From positions 12,491,303 to 12,555,302 of the forward strand of contig NC_092581.1 of assembly GCF_037975245.1 (NCBI RefSeq): a stretch of 64,000 nt of DNA, given 5' to 3'. Position numbers and translations under genes: made by a program. This DNA is from Apostichopus japonicus. Taxonomy: Eukaryota > Echinodermata > Holothuroidea > Aspidochirotida > Stichopodidae. Below, piece after piece: positions 36,501-49,009 of this stretch. The notes below the pieces were generated by a model, which made no database searches, was not told where the DNA came from, and saw only the letters and a program-made list of their open reading frames with translations. Position 1 is the stretch's first letter. Each line of letters opens with the position of its first letter.

Positions 36501-39500
36501 GTGACTTAAGTTACTACATATCTATATTATGATATATGACAAAGAATAATTCAGTTTTTTTTTAAATCTCTTGAGTAAAGATGAAGCTAGTTTTGAAATG
36601 TTTGATAATTAATACAAAGAAAAATTCTATATACTATAGCAACAGTAATTTGCAAATGTAAGGTAGGTGATTTAATTGTTTGTCTTGTTTATTTCTTATT
36701 TATTAATTACATCTGTAATTATTAATTTAATTTTTAACCATTCCATCGTGTCTTAAATAAGGTTTGTTTCCTATGAACACCAGGTTGATAACCAACACTT
36801 TTTAGTTAATAACAGGTTCTACTCAGATTTACATTTGCAGATCCAGAGAGAGGGACCCATTTTTCCAGAGAGGGGGGACCGCATGGGCCCCCTTTTCTAC
36901 TACTTTTTTTTGCGGTTTTAAAAAATTAAATTGCAATATAATTTTGCTCAAAACAAAATAGTAGAATAATTTAGCTCCCTTTGCCGTTGGACATTCTGTA
37001 AGTTGTACAATGTTTTCTTGTTGCATGCATATGCTAATTCATTCGAAATTTCAGTATCTAATGATGATTGTCTCTCTACTGAGGAGGGGCACAGAGAGAG
37101 GGGGTAGAGAGAGAAGGGAGGGGGTAACTGGGGGAGAAGGGGAAAGTGGAGTGGAGGGAAGGAGGGCATGCAGTATGGGGTTGAGCACATAGACGATGAA
37201 CAACCAACAGTAGGAGAGGGAAAGATGGGGCAGAGAAATGGCCTGTGCACTCCTCTGCTGATTTCATACACAGGATATATTATGAATCATATTCACTAAT
37301 TAATATGCAGAGAAACTGTTAACAAACTATATGAATCAATATGTCAATTAGGCTGACCTGAAATAATTTTGGCACACCGCAGCTCGAAGGCAAAAGAAGC
37401 GAGGCTCTCGAAGCCGACTGCAGGAACTTCATCAGCCACGTCACAGGGGAAGCAGTAGAGGGAGAAAAGTTTGACGCACTTAAGGATGGAGTCCTTCTTT
37501 GTAAGTAAGTCATCCCTCCATATTTTATTATTATTTTTTTTTCTTTCTTTAAACTACACTATAGATAGAAAATTAAGTTTGCTAATCAAATTCAGGTGGT
37601 ACTGAAAAATATAACAACTTTAATTTATGGAGAACCGTCTGTTTAAAAACAGCCGAGGTTCATCAACTAAAGTGACTGGACGGTATAGTCTAATACGCAG
37701 ACGATGAGGTATGTTCGGCTTGATAAATTATAGCTTCAAATTTGTTTACAAAAGACCTGGTCACTATTGAATTGTCATCTATTCAAGGTGCTCTGTCCCC
37801 TTATCTGCAACTTTAAAGAGGTCATGTATCTCCATTGAGTAATATTAGAATTGATAGAAACAAGGGATTGAGATTAACATCAAGGCCAGAACAATGAGGT
37901 AGACGACAATTAAGTCATCATCATTCAAAGTTTAAACCCTAAAGGGGCATTCCAGAGATTTAACATTTTAAGTTAAAGTGGCAACATTTTGAAAAGAGAA
38001 ATATAGCTTTAGACTAACATTTAGCACTTCAATTCATCTATTTTCTTGGACAATTGACATATCAAAACTAATATTCTGCCTAAAAGTCAGAGCCTCAAGT
38101 TGAAGGCCACTCCCAAGTTGGGGGTTCTGGAGTCATCCTCCCCACCTTCACCCAACTTCCCAGAAAAAGTCAAATTATTTCAAATTTTGTATGTGATCAG
38201 CATTCCTTGTATGCACAGGCATTATCAAGTTGGCTAAATGTTTGGTGGTTTTCCATTTTTTTTTGGGGGGGGGGGTATTGTTTCTTTTACTGCTTATACA
38301 ATGAATTAGTATAATAGATCGTGGTTTGGGCTTTTTCTAAATCCTTACCTAAAATATTTTTACATGGCTTCATTTCTGTCTAATATTCTGTGAATTGTAT
38401 ATCTCTTATGTTTTAGAAAACTACAGAAAATGGTTAGAGCAAATTGTTTTTCAATTTTTTGTCAGCAGTATTTTCTGTTGAATTTTTATGAAGTTTCAAC
38501 ATTACCTACTGCTGTACAATAGGTAACCATCAATACAGCAAGAATAGATTTAACCAACAGCTTCCCCACCCCCCACACCCCCTGGGGTCCTGCTCCAAAT
38601 ATTTTAATTTGGCTCAAGTCTTCCTATATATACCCTGCAAAGCCAGCTAAAAGTGTTATTATTATACAACATAATCATTTGAAATTCAAGAAAAGGCAAA
38701 TTCTATATTGTGCAAGCAAACAAAGAAAACTATTAATTATTATTACTGTAACAATGGTTTTTCTTTATACACAGGGCCTTGAATTGTATTGTTCCAGGAT
38801 CTGTTCCCAAAATCGAAAATGCCTCCAAAAACAAGTTTGCCAAGGTAAGTACCCCTGAGTTGTGGATCGTATGAGCCTTTATCAGGCCATGTACAGCCAC
38901 ACCTGATACAGACTGTAGAAGTGAACCATATTGTAGATGTTAAAAGTACATTTACATTATTAAGCAAACCCTGTACGTATTGCAATGGGAATGGCACAGT
39001 GGATCCAGTGGCTTAACGATGAACCTGGCTCCTGGCCCAAAGGGGCCCCCTATAAGGAGGTCCAAGCAAGTGCAAATGCAAGAATTGTTAAAAGGGAGTG
39101 GGGAGGGACCAGTAGGTCATGTAGGTGCAAAACACTACTTGATACTATTCAAGCGGAGCGCCACCATCGGTTGGCGCGGAGCGTACCACAATTTTTTTTT
39201 TCCTAGATCGTCGGAAAAGACACTTCCCGGGCGTTTTAAGTTGCATTTACACATCGGTTATTTTGAGATCTCATGTCTTAGGATTTTGACTTTCAATAAT
39301 TTCAGTAATGCATCAGTATAGCGGGGGCCCCCTTTTGGTCGGTGCCCCCGGCTCAGCACGGTATGAGCCCATAGGAGTTACGCTACTGCGTGGTTCAAAA
39401 GATGCAATAGTAACATTCACAACGTTAACGTCAGAAATATGTTTATAGCTAATGGAGGCATGGTACTATATTAATTTCTATTGTTTTTTTCTCTCTTTTT

Positions 39501-41173
39501 TATCCGTTCTGTCTTCATATTTATATCCTCTCTTGTGATTTTGCCACAGCGCGCTAACATTGAGGCATTCGTCCAGGGATTGACGAAGGCCGGAGTCAAG
39601 GGGACAGAATTGTTCCAGGTCAACGATCTTTACGAGAACAAGAACTTAGCCCAAGTTGCCCTGGGAATCACTGCTCTTGGCAGATTAGTAAGTATTTGCA
39701 GACAATATCTGCATAAGAACTTACAAACAACTTTAATAGTTATATTTTTATACGTAATTCAATTAATACTGTATTTTGTTATGAATCTGTAACTCAGTGC
39801 TGGGGGGAGTGGGGGGGGGATAGAGGTTATGCAAAAGTATAGGGGAGGAGTAAAGGATGGGAACAGAGAGGAAGGGTTAGAGGGAAGAAGCCAGAAAGCA
39901 GGAAGGGGAGTTGGGGAGAAAGGGGAAGAGGGGATAGAAGGGAATAGGGGGAGCAGTGTGACGGTGGGCAGTAGGAGGTTTGAGACGGAGAAGATATATT
40001 ACCAAAAGTAAAGAAGGGGAGTACAGGGGAGGAGGGGAAGAGAGAAAGGGGTAGAGGGGGGAGGGGAATAGAGAGAATGGGGAATGTGGAGAGGAGGGCA
40101 GTAGTGCATTGAGGGCAGAGGAGATAAATGACCAAAGTATGGAAGGTGAGGAGGCGAGGAACAGACAAAGCCCCCAAGGGGTATACAGAGGAAAGAGTAG
40201 AGGTGAGGAGGGGGAAGTAGGGGGTGCAGGGCAGAAGAGAAGGATGCCCAATGTAAACAACTGTTTTCAACTTTACAATTATATCAGAACAGACTCTTCA
40301 TGACCAGGCTGTTTTAATAGTCAACTTGAGTCATGATGTCCATGATAAGTTTCGCAAACAACACACACAGTTTCCCTTCCCGTTGCATTATCAATGAGCG
40401 AAATATCAGATGAACTTGGACAAACATGCAAATGGAAACCACACTATGTACAGCATTAGATCACTGAAAGCAACAGACTACTCACAGCTATGGAGAGCCA
40501 AAAATGACAAAAACAGGATGCCTTTTGACACTCACCTGGTAACTAGATTGCCTGACCAGTAACATGATTGCTTTGAGATGCCATCACTGCTATGCTTGGT
40601 TTCTCTGTGATTCAGTATAACCGAAACGCTTTGCCCTCATGGCCCCCCATAGAAAGTTGGAGCACGATGTATCAGCTGGAGGGAGTAACCAAGGAAACCA
40701 AATTAATGGAAAGCTTCAGTGAGCAAAAGTTTGGCCCTAGAGCATTTCATTAAATGTCATAAGCACTTTTGGCAGAGGAAGGGGGGGGAGACAGTTTAGG
40801 GATCAAATTATTCATAACATCTCAACCACTCCCTCACACATCCCCCTCCCCTCACCCCCGCTCCACTCCTTCCTTCCCCAGACCCGTACCACCTGCGATC
40901 ATATTCCACACCATTAAATTATGAAATAATTATAATAAATTTAAAAAAGTGGATGTCTTGCTTTGTTTGTTTACACAGGCACAGAAGCAAGAAGGATATT
41001 CAGGCCCAATTCTTGGATCTAAGGAAGCCACAGAAAACAAACGTGAATTCAGCCAAGAACAGATGGATGCTGGGAAACATATAACAGGTTTACAGATGGG
41101 TAGCAACAAAGGTGCCACCCAATCGGGCATGGGAATCGGTCGTCCTCGCCAGGTCAACCCAGACGGTAAATAA
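33452..41173 (+). CDS. TAGLN-like: Transgelin (SM22/Mp20-like, calponin family), five coding exons
   Basis: Joining 33452-33514, 37383-37504, 38775-38844, 39550-39687 and 40979-41173 gives 195 residues, the usual size for transgelins. The N-terminus has the family signature SRGIQSKLEG. A single calponin-homology domain follows (about residues 25-130; conserved [12 protein letters not shown] and PGSVPKI). The C-terminus carries one calponin-like repeat, [15 protein letters not shown], then GRPRQV. Proteins of this family bind and stabilise actin filaments, mainly in muscle. The start is supported by an acceptor just upstream (33435-33436), AAAATGG Kozak context and the family-typical short leader. 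All donors are GTAAG. No frameshift or stop is seen; the gene looks intact. Confidence 0.93.
33515..37382 (+). other. TAGLN-like: Transgelin intron 1
   Basis: 3.87-kb AT-rich intron containing the 86-bp minisatellite (35870-36085), an A run at 35429-35448 and an AG-rich block near 37080-37180. No coding exon recognised inside. Confidence 0.7.
35870..36085. repeat. TAGLN-like: 86-bp minisatellite
   Basis: GTACAGTATGTGTAGGACAG recurs at 35891 and 35977, with a variant at 36063, giving a period of 86 bp. The unit is itself built of TGTAGGACAG/TGTAGTACAG subrepeats. Confidence 0.85.
37383..37504 (+). CDS. TAGLN-like: Transgelin coding exon 2 (start of CH domain)
   Basis: 122 bp, phase 0 to phase 2, acceptor CACCGCAG. 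Encodes [20 protein letters not shown] and on to [11 protein letters not shown]. The donor is the second GTAAGT of GTAAGTAAGT, which makes the split lysine codon AA|G. Confidence 0.92.
38775..38844 (+). CDS. TAGLN-like: Transgelin coding exon 3 (CH domain)
   Basis: 70 bp, acceptor ATACACAG, donor GTAAGT. Completes K and encodes [20 protein letters not shown] then F-A-K, matching the PGSVPKI core of the family. Confidence 0.92.
39006..39388. mobile_element. hAT-type MITE in transgelin intron 3
   Basis: Left CAGTGGCTTAACG and right, reverse complemented, CAGTAGCGTAACTC. Flanks AGTGGATC and CGTGGTTC agree at six of eight bases, a decayed target duplication. Contains the hairpin module at 39151-39185 and facing G/C runs. 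383 bp. Confidence 0.65.
39550..39687 (+). CDS. TAGLN-like: Transgelin coding exon 4 (CH domain end)
   Basis: 138 bp (46 codons), phase 0-0, acceptor TGCCACAG, donor GTAAGT. Encodes [20 protein letters not shown] and on to [20 protein letters not shown], then TALGRL, the end of the calponin-homology domain. Confidence 0.94.
39800..40250 (+). repeat. TAGLN-like: Purine-rich tract in transgelin intron 4
   Basis: About 450 bp strongly biased to A and G on the plus strand, with many GGGGA/GAGGGG runs. Open frames on the minus strand rich in S, P and L are artefacts of this composition. Confidence 0.8.
40979..41173 (+). CDS. TAGLN-like: Transgelin coding exon 5 (calponin-like repeat)
   Basis: 195 bp ending in TAA at 41171-41173, acceptor TTTACACAG. 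Encodes the linker and the calponin-like repeat ([20 protein letters not shown], then RPRQV). Such repeats contact actin in this family. Confidence 0.95.
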   Translation, partial: AQKQEGYSGPILGSKEATENKREFSQEQMDAGKHITGLQMGSNKGATQSGMGIGRPRQVNPDGK

Positions 41174-41830
41174 ATCAATTTATATAAGAAGACAACAACA
41201 AGAACAAACCAGATGCTACAGACTTGCCTCATTCTCGATTCTTCCTATGATGCTGACCCGGTTTGTTTTCCCCCCGTCGTTTTTAAGTGTCCGAAAAATT
41301 ATGCAATTCCCGACAGAGAGGAGAGACCGTCCCTTCACAAAAGTAACATTTCTCCGAGCATCCTGAATGTCAGAACACGTCTAAACCAGTGTTTTCCACC
41401 TTCAACGCCACCGCAGAATTAAGAGAGAAGGCTGGACGAGTCCATCATCCCTGTCATGTTCCATCTGGAACCAAGCCAAGGGTCATCCTTAATTCTTTCT
41501 TTGTAGTTTGGATTTCTCAAATCTTTTTTAATTTTGCAACTGCATCAGAAACAAAAATGTTAAAGTATTAAAGGTCGCCGGATTATAACTAAATGTTGGT
41601 CAATTAGGTTAATTTTCACTGGTTGTTATTTCATTTTTTGTCATTGTTTTACTCTGTATTTAATTAAGCTGTGTCTCTGCACGGCATAAATATATTTGTA
41701 CTATAAAATGCACTGAAATCTTTTTTTTTTATGTTAGGCAGAGTGGATATCAATTTATCTATATCTCGTTCTGTTCTTTTTATCATCAAGTATAAACTAA
41801 AGAAAATAAAGATCTTGTGCCTGTTTTATG
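41174..41830 (+). other. TAGLN-like: Transgelin 3' UTR
   Basis: About 650 bp of AT-rich sequence from the stop to just beyond AATAAA at 41805-41810. Open frames inside are not conserved and not credible genes. Confidence 0.6.
41805..41810 (+). terminator. TAGLN-like: Polyadenylation signal of transgelin
   Basis: AATAAA followed by GATCTTGTGCCTGTTTT, a GT-rich downstream element, about 630 bp after the stop. Confidence 0.6.
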
Positions 41831-44395
41831 AATTGTTGAACACTTTTTTTCTTGTTCTTTTTTTATTGCTTTAATAATTTGCCATGCCTTTATTCTGATA
41901 AATTTGTCACAGATCACAAACAGATGTAATGCTGCATTAATTAACACTGATTGCTTTTTAGTTATTTTTTTGCACTTGAAAAATCAAAGCCCAGGTCAAT
42001 GTAAATAGTTCATCGGCTGTATGTTCGACATATTTACACCTCCCATGAGAAAATTTAAAGGGACTGGATGTTATGCAATTTTGATACAGTTTGTATGCAA
42101 AGGAACAAGATAATTTGGAATAACTGCAAAATAATTAACATAAAATCTTACATCTTTGATAAGAAATGTATTCCTAGATAAAAGGCCAATCAGAATCTTG
42201 CAATTTTGAAAGAAGATGAAATTTTTGTTTGACCCATGGTTTTGGCAAATAAAAACAAGAACAATGTGTGCATGCCTTTGTTTTATGTCATTGTCATTTT
42301 TGACCAATCACTAATTGCTTTTTGATATTACAAGTACCAATCGCTCAAACCCAAGCTTCTCTTTTGTTTTATTTCTCAGGGTCTGAATATTGCCGAGTCA
42401 TTTTTGTGGGAGGAGGGTGATGGTGGGGGGGGTGGGGAAGCTTCGGGTTGAATTGGGTAAATTTATCTTGAAAATTTCAACTTTTTCATCTAAAACAGTC
42501 CCAAAGTATTGAAACCACAATTAACATCACCATTGTACACTTTTGTCGCACCAAATTGCATCTGAGGGCATTCAGCAATAGAAAATTTTCCAAAGGGGAG
42601 GGGACCCCCTCCCCTTACACCCCTCCCCCATATCACTCTAATGCCACTTTGGCCCCTCCCAAACAAAGGCCCTGGATCCGCCAGTGGATATAGATAAAAT
42701 AGATAATATAATAGATAATAGGAAATAAACAATCATTTTCAGACAAGACTATTGTAAATGGTCCTGAATAACATATAGGTAGGTAACCACAAATATAAAC
42801 TGCTAACCAAACAGTACAGTAGATAACTTTTAAAGGTTCTTTGAAACTCTCCAAAAGAAAATGCTGGATTTTTCTTACCTCTTTTTTAAAGACGAAGAAC
42901 ACCGAGATTGTAAAGTGTATATAACTTCTTTGTTGCTATCCGTCAGTATTAAAACACTTGGTTTGATGGGTTGAAGAAAGCACACATGGAACCATCGTAG
43001 ATTTGGAAAGTGGGGTGGGCGAAGAGTGTTCCATCTGGTGGGCTTCGGTGGGTGTTGTGGGACAATGACTTCAAGGGACTGAGACATATGTAACTTGAAG
43101 TTGAGGAGGGGAGGGGGGGGCAAACAAAAAAGATAACCTCAAAAGTTTTCTTAATTTTCTAAAACAACATGGCACTATTTGATGATTTTTTTTATAACAT
43201 CAATAGTAAATTCTAAATTGGATAAAAGAAAATGGGTTCTTTTTCATCAAAAGGGACTTTTGAGATTCTAAATTTAACTGGGTGTCAGTGCACCCTCCCC
43301 ATCCCCTCCTCCCCCAACCCCGGCTCTTTTTGTATGTTTTGTACAGTACTAAAATGCTAAAAATTGATATATATGTGGAGTTTATATATATTGAGACATA
43401 TACTAGTGTATAGTCGAGGGGGAGATATGCAGTATGATGAACAGGGACTTGTATTATAATATTGACAGAATTTCAACCAGAAGAAATTAATACCAGAATA
43501 ATTTTATACAGAGTGAAAGGTAGTTATTATTATTATTATTATCATTATTATGTAAAGTTGAGCAATCTTTCTTTAGTATGAAAAACTTAACTTGGGGTGT
43601 GCCAAGAGACACAGGCCAGAATATGGGGTGGGGAGGGGGGGAGGTTGATTGGGAGAGAGCGAAGTTCATCAAATTAAAAACATCAATCCCTTTACTAATA
43701 AGATGGATGGTAGTAGGATCACCTCCAAAAAAATAATAATAATAATAATAATTATAATAATAAAAAATAAATAAATAAATTTAAAAAAAAAATTGATCAT
43801 CTCCAGACAATTGACCAGCTTGGAAATTTCAGACAGGTCAACTGCATGATCGACCCAGGAGATAATGGGCGAAGGATCACTGTTTGATGATGTATGGAAT
43901 ATAGTGTTGTAGTAGCAGCAAATTTGTACATATGCCACACCACAAAGAATGTCATAAAGACAGTTTTGACAAAATTTCAACGGTAAATAAGTACAAGTTC
44001 TACTATGTTGTGATTTCACTTGAATACAATTTATACAAATACAAAAATATGATACCAGATATATTTAAATCAGTTGAAGGAGAAAAACAAAAAAGTACTA
44101 AAAAATATAGTGCATGACATTAAAAGAATACCCAAAAATTGTGTCAAGGTCATGCTGGATTAATTGCAAGTTACTATAGGCAATAATTATCACTAAAGCC
44201 AGAAATATAGTACAGTGTTAGAATGCACAATTATTAAATATAACCCGACAGGTTGTCGAAACATGTTCAGTTTTCAAACTGACCAACCATCAATTAAAAC
44301 CTCATAAGTTTACTTGGCAAATTAAATAATGTAAAATTCTCTGCCACCAGTTGGCCATTGATTAAATTGCCATTTAAACATTTGGCCAAGTTTAA
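41831..44395. other. Spacer after transgelin
   Basis: AT-rich with the MITE fragment above, G/C runs (43085-43120, 43300) and an AAT/AAAT simple repeat (43727-43790). No gene recognised. Confidence 0.4.
42490..42687 (-). mobile_element. Fragment of a MITE related to family B
   Basis: On the minus strand it begins CACTGGCGGATCCAGGGCC and contains CCTCAGATGCAATTTGGTGC, a segment shared with the family B elements at 14.6 and 23.4 kb. The other terminus was not found. Confidence 0.45.
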
Positions 44396-44757
44396 AGGGT
44401 GTGAAGACTCGCGCAAAATGAAACGTCTAATGCCGGTAATCTGACCTAGTTTCGAATGAGGTGTAACAGAAGTGTTAGACACCACCATCGATCCCAGAAA
44501 ATACACACCCGGCTTGCAACCATCGGTAATTAGACACTAGTGTACAGTCAGTACATACAGCTCAGCTCCGGTCAATACACACAGCACAGTGTACAAAACG
44601 ATACAGCGATGGACATCTCTGGTCCAGCTAAAGATAACAAGGTATCACGTTTCATTACTGTCTTCATTTTGTAGCGACAAGAAGAAAACGTCATAAGCAA
44701 CGGAAAGTTCACTTTTTCAGAGCGCAGCACGCGGTTTGGGGCGAGTCTTCAATGCCT
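44396..44757 (-). mobile_element. TTAA-flanked MITE, copy 2 (inverted)
   Basis: Reverse-orientation partner of 22770-23129: begins AGGGTGTGAAGACTCGCG and ends GAGTCTTCAATGCCT, with TTAA outside both ends (44392-44395 and 44758-44761). 362 bp versus 360 bp. Confidence 0.75.
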
Positions 44758-45324
44758 TTAAGTACCCCACAGTAAAACATACACATTGTTACAATGAATT
44801 GATTCATCTTCACATAGATTAAATTAAAACATAGATTAAAATGCTACATCTTTCGAGGGGGGGAGGGGGCATTGTTTTGTCACAATTTTGAATTTCATGC
44901 AAAAATTAAAATTTTGATAACGCAAAAAATCTGTTTTGTGTTCCATAGAGCTGCCTAATATTTTCTCATGATGTACACTTTACCCATGTGCTTTTGCACT
45001 TCCAAACTTTTAGCTCCCTCCCTAAATGGTTTGCCTCTTCCCCCCCTCGCCCCCACCCCCCTCAAAAAAATGTTGTCACCTTCCCTACCAGCAGATGTGA
45101 GTTGATTCATGTTCATTAGCGAAAAAACAATGTCTCTGATGATAGTTAAAACAAAAAAATAGAAAACAAAATTTCAAAACAAAATCAAGTTGCAGATATA
45201 ATTAGCACTGTATAACAATAGGTGAGTTGAAGTATATATATTGCACTAGAGTTTGTTACAGAAAAGACCATTGGTATACAAATGAACACATCATGTATGG
45301 TGACCCAATGAACTGGCTGAATTG

Positions 45325-45648
45325 GTTACTTCTGAAACTGAGATGATCAATCTATATATATATATATATGAGTTGCAGCAGGCATACAAACAAGGTATAC
45401 AACCAGGAGATACTGAAAATACTGACAAAAAATATGTGAAATTAGAAGTACCTTTCATTTTGCTCTGTGATATTTGATTCTTCATAGTTACTTCTGTAAC
45501 TGAGATGATCAATCTATATATATATATATATGAGTTGCAGCAGGCAAACAAACAAGGTATACAGCCAAGAGATACTGAAAATACTGACAAAAAATATGTG
45601 AAATTAGAAGTACCTTTCATTTTGCTCTGTGATAGTTGATTCTTCACT
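45325..45648. repeat. 162-bp tandem duplication
   Basis: GTTACTTCTGNAACTGAGAT begins at 45325 and again at 45487. The two halves are near identical by eye, each with a short TA run and the GAGTTGCAGCAGGCA segment. Confidence 0.9.
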
Positions 45649-45931
45649 TTTTATGCAAAACTGTTTTTCCAAACAACCTTGTGCTAGAACACAAGGTTAC
45701 AATCTTTTAATTTAAATCTACCAAATTATCCCCTTTTTTCCTCCAAACTTATCACCAAATACATTATTCCAATAATTCTGATTTTCTAACGAAACAAGAA
45801 TATACACACACATATTTGTATATATATGTATATATAGATACATATAGATATATATAGGCCCAGGTTCGAATCCCGGTGGAGGGTGGAAGTTTATTCACTG
45901 CTTTGGATTTTCCAGCTCTCTACAATTCAAT

Positions 45932-45937
<6 letters not shown>

Positions 45938-45963
<26 letters not shown>
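45938..45963. repeat. (TA)n microsatellite
   Basis: About 25 bp of TA, preceded by a B-box-like GGTTCGAATCCCGG at 45863-45876 that may be a SINE relic. Confidence 0.7.
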
Positions 45964-45965
<2 letters not shown>

Positions 45966-46202
45966 TTTGCCATTGTCTTTATTTCCATTTCATTTAACAG
46001 AGTCTGTTCAAAGTATCTCTTTCGAGATCCGGCTTTAGGAATCACAAATGATTTCGAGTTGGTTAGCATCATGTTTGATTTCTAGAGTAAGGCTAAATAT
46101 GTCACCAAAACAGAACTAGCATTGTTGATACAAGGTGACAAACCCCTACAGTGGAATTACGACCTTCCTAATACCGGTTTCGAACCACTGGACGTACAAT
46201 CA

Positions 46203-46262
46203 GCGTCCATAGCCTAGTGGTTAGGGTGTCCGTATATAAAGCGGGAGGCTCGGGTTCAATTA
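46203..46262 (+). repeat. tRNA-like SINE head
   Basis: TAGCCTAGTGGTTAGGG matches a tRNA A box and CTCGGGTTCAAT matches a B box about 30 bp later. No paired acceptor stem, so a tRNA-derived relic and not a tRNA gene. Confidence 0.5.
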
Positions 46263-49009
46263 TCTATAGATATACAGTAAATATGCGTGTGCGCTTTATG
46301 TTTACATTATTATCACAGACACCCAGTTAGGACATTTCTTTTTAACTGTACTTTCATATCTCACTTCAAACCACATGTACTGACAGTACTATGAGCAGTA
46401 TGAATACTGTTCATACTCCCAGTACGAGTGCTTTGAAGCATGATATTTATGTACAGTATAGATTGGTATTAGCACTGGGAAATTGTCCCAACTGGATAAA
46501 TTCAACACTACTGAAGGAGCAAACTGAATATTCATTAAAATATATATTAACATATTACCAAATTTCATGAAAAATGTTAATAACGATTGGTATTACTGAT
46601 ATTAAAATGTTTTGAGAAAAATTATATAGATCTGTTCAAAACACCTCACCAGCAAATAGCAAAACATGCATGTACTATAAACCATACAGCTCTTTACAAA
46701 TTTGAGTAAAGCTAGAGGATTTGACTCACAACAATGCTTTTTTTTTAGATTTGACTGAATCTGGTGGCAAACAAAAGAAGTGAGATGAAGTGTTCAAAAT
46801 GAGGAGCTTGAACTACCTTTAACCTCCGTTTTTTTATGTGGTCATATTGACTACAGAAAGCGCAAGATTAGCCGTAATCACTAACGTAAAATGGCACGAA
46901 TAGATCGTAACCGTTCATTTGAGTGGCTGTCGAGGTACATGCTTCTTGGTAATTACTGACAATTTCTTGCAAATTTGGACAGCAGGCAGACCTCAATTTT
47001 TGAAGGGCAAAGTCAAAAACTTCTTTGAAACGCTAAAATTTCAAGTTTGAGTTTAATTTTGTCAAAAAAATTAGTAAGAAATTCATGTCGCACTGCTTGG
47101 TATCTGAACAAACTTTTTGTCAACCTGTGTTTGTTAACTATTAAAATTGAACCAGGTTGGAGTTCAAGCCTCAAGATTCACAATCATGGCTAAGGTTTTG
47201 AAAAAAAAAACAATCTCGCGAAAAAACACTCTAAAACAGTCTTAGTTTGATCATTATCGATGCTAGCATCAGTGAGTAAATCCTCTGTGATTCATGAAAC
47301 TAAAAAAAAAACACAAGAGATGATGACGCCATTAATTAGATAAAATCAATGCAAATAGCTGCTTATTATGAAACAAACAGGTCACAGAATGAATTTTAAT
47401 GAACCAGCGACAGCTGTCAAGATAAAGCAAATAAAAAAGAAATTATGAGATGATAAATCGAGATACCGAAAGAGCCAACCAAATTCAAGAGATCAGATAA
47501 AGTTACCACCCCCCCCCCCCGACAGGTATGGACTGACGCTAGGTAATCTGATATTTTAAAAACAATCGATGCCACATATTGTATCAAGAAAAGGATTGAT
47601 GTGTTGCTAATATCTCTGACATCTGTCCAAAATAGGCTTTTAGGAGATGAACGATTTCATGTAAATTCAAGGGTTTATACCAGTATATAGCTATCTTGGA
47701 TAAACAAACATTTAACACTTTATACAATTTAAGTAGCTTTGGGGGGAATTTCAGCTGCACATGTTTAGCAATGTAAATTCGCCTTCATATAAAGTTGCCC
47801 ACAGGCCTGTTAATAACAAAACGTAAATAAAAAGTTAAAAAAAAAATCTGATTCCGAGAGATAAACATTGACTTTAAAATGCAGATAGGGATTATTAAAA
47901 GTTAGTATAAATACGTAAAGCCCAAATTCTACCAGAGTAGAGCACTAAGTACAAAACAAAAGTGTCAAATATCTTTGGTTTGTTTGTATCACTTTTAAGC
48001 TTTCATAATTATTGAAATGAAAATCCAAGCAACTGGTTGGAATGAATAGCTGTAAGTTTTATAACCGGATAACACTTGTAAAGTTACTATAAATACTTGT
48101 GCAGTAGTTTGCAAGGGAATAATTGATCCAGCATTATTATTACAAAAATTTATACAACACTAGCTTAGAAACAGAACAACATAGTATTCAGTGGCACTTT
48201 ACGACCTAACACTACGGCAAATTACACGATAAAAGCGGCAGAGAACACACCTGTGTGTCTCTAAATTCTTTTTAAACAAATTGAAAATATCGGTGTTTTT
48301 TATCCTTACTGTAGTTGGAATTTTATTCCATTCCCGTGGAATCAGAACTTGGGCCACAAAACATGTAAGCAATTGATCCTTTTTTATCTTTAACTAATTT
48401 ATTCGTCATATGCGGTCAAATTTTGTTGGATATGCATGGATGCTTTGTAGTATTATCGAAAAAATCAAACTAATCTAGACATATTTACATATAATTATTT
48501 TCAAAGTTTATCTTTGATATTACCTGCAAGATTCCTTTTCTATTGGACTACAATAATTACCACAAAAGTCATTCTTTAAAGGTAAACTCCAAAGTCCAAA
48601 CTATATATACAGTTAGCACTACGGTACAGTATGTAGCTACAGTAAGGTCGACCATTCCCCCCTAAACTAGACTTTTAACAAGAGTTAAAAAAGATGAATT
48701 TTTTGCACAGGTCTACAAATAAATAATTTTAAAAACTAATAAAAATAATAGCCAGTCTAGACATTGACATTAGTGTACATATCTTACAGTTTGAATAAAA
48801 AATGGCAGCCACTTTGTGGTGGTTATTTTAGATATTTACACATGACATCGAGAGAGGTTCTTAAGCTGTGTGATCTGTCTTCTTAACCCCCCCCCCCCCG
48901 ACGATGACAATGGCCAATATGGCAATCTCTGTCGATCGGTCCCAGTTTGATTAGATCATTTAAATTACCTCGTTAAAACAAACAATGCAGACTTAATACC
49001 GCCACATTA
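46263..49009. other. Spacer and probable 3' UTR of the GPCR
   Basis: AT-rich. TTTATT at 48398-48403 and 48322-48327 would be AATAAA on the minus strand and could end the GPCR transcript about 610-690 bp after its stop. C runs at 47509 and 48889. No other gene recognised. Confidence 0.35.

Noticed and set aside
39827-40270. 147-codon Ser/Pro/Leu-rich frame on the minus strand
   Set aside because: Explained by the purine-rich tract in transgelin intron 4.
41213-41422. 69-codon open frame just after the transgelin stop
   Set aside because: Lies in the 3' UTR before the polyadenylation signal; no family similarity.
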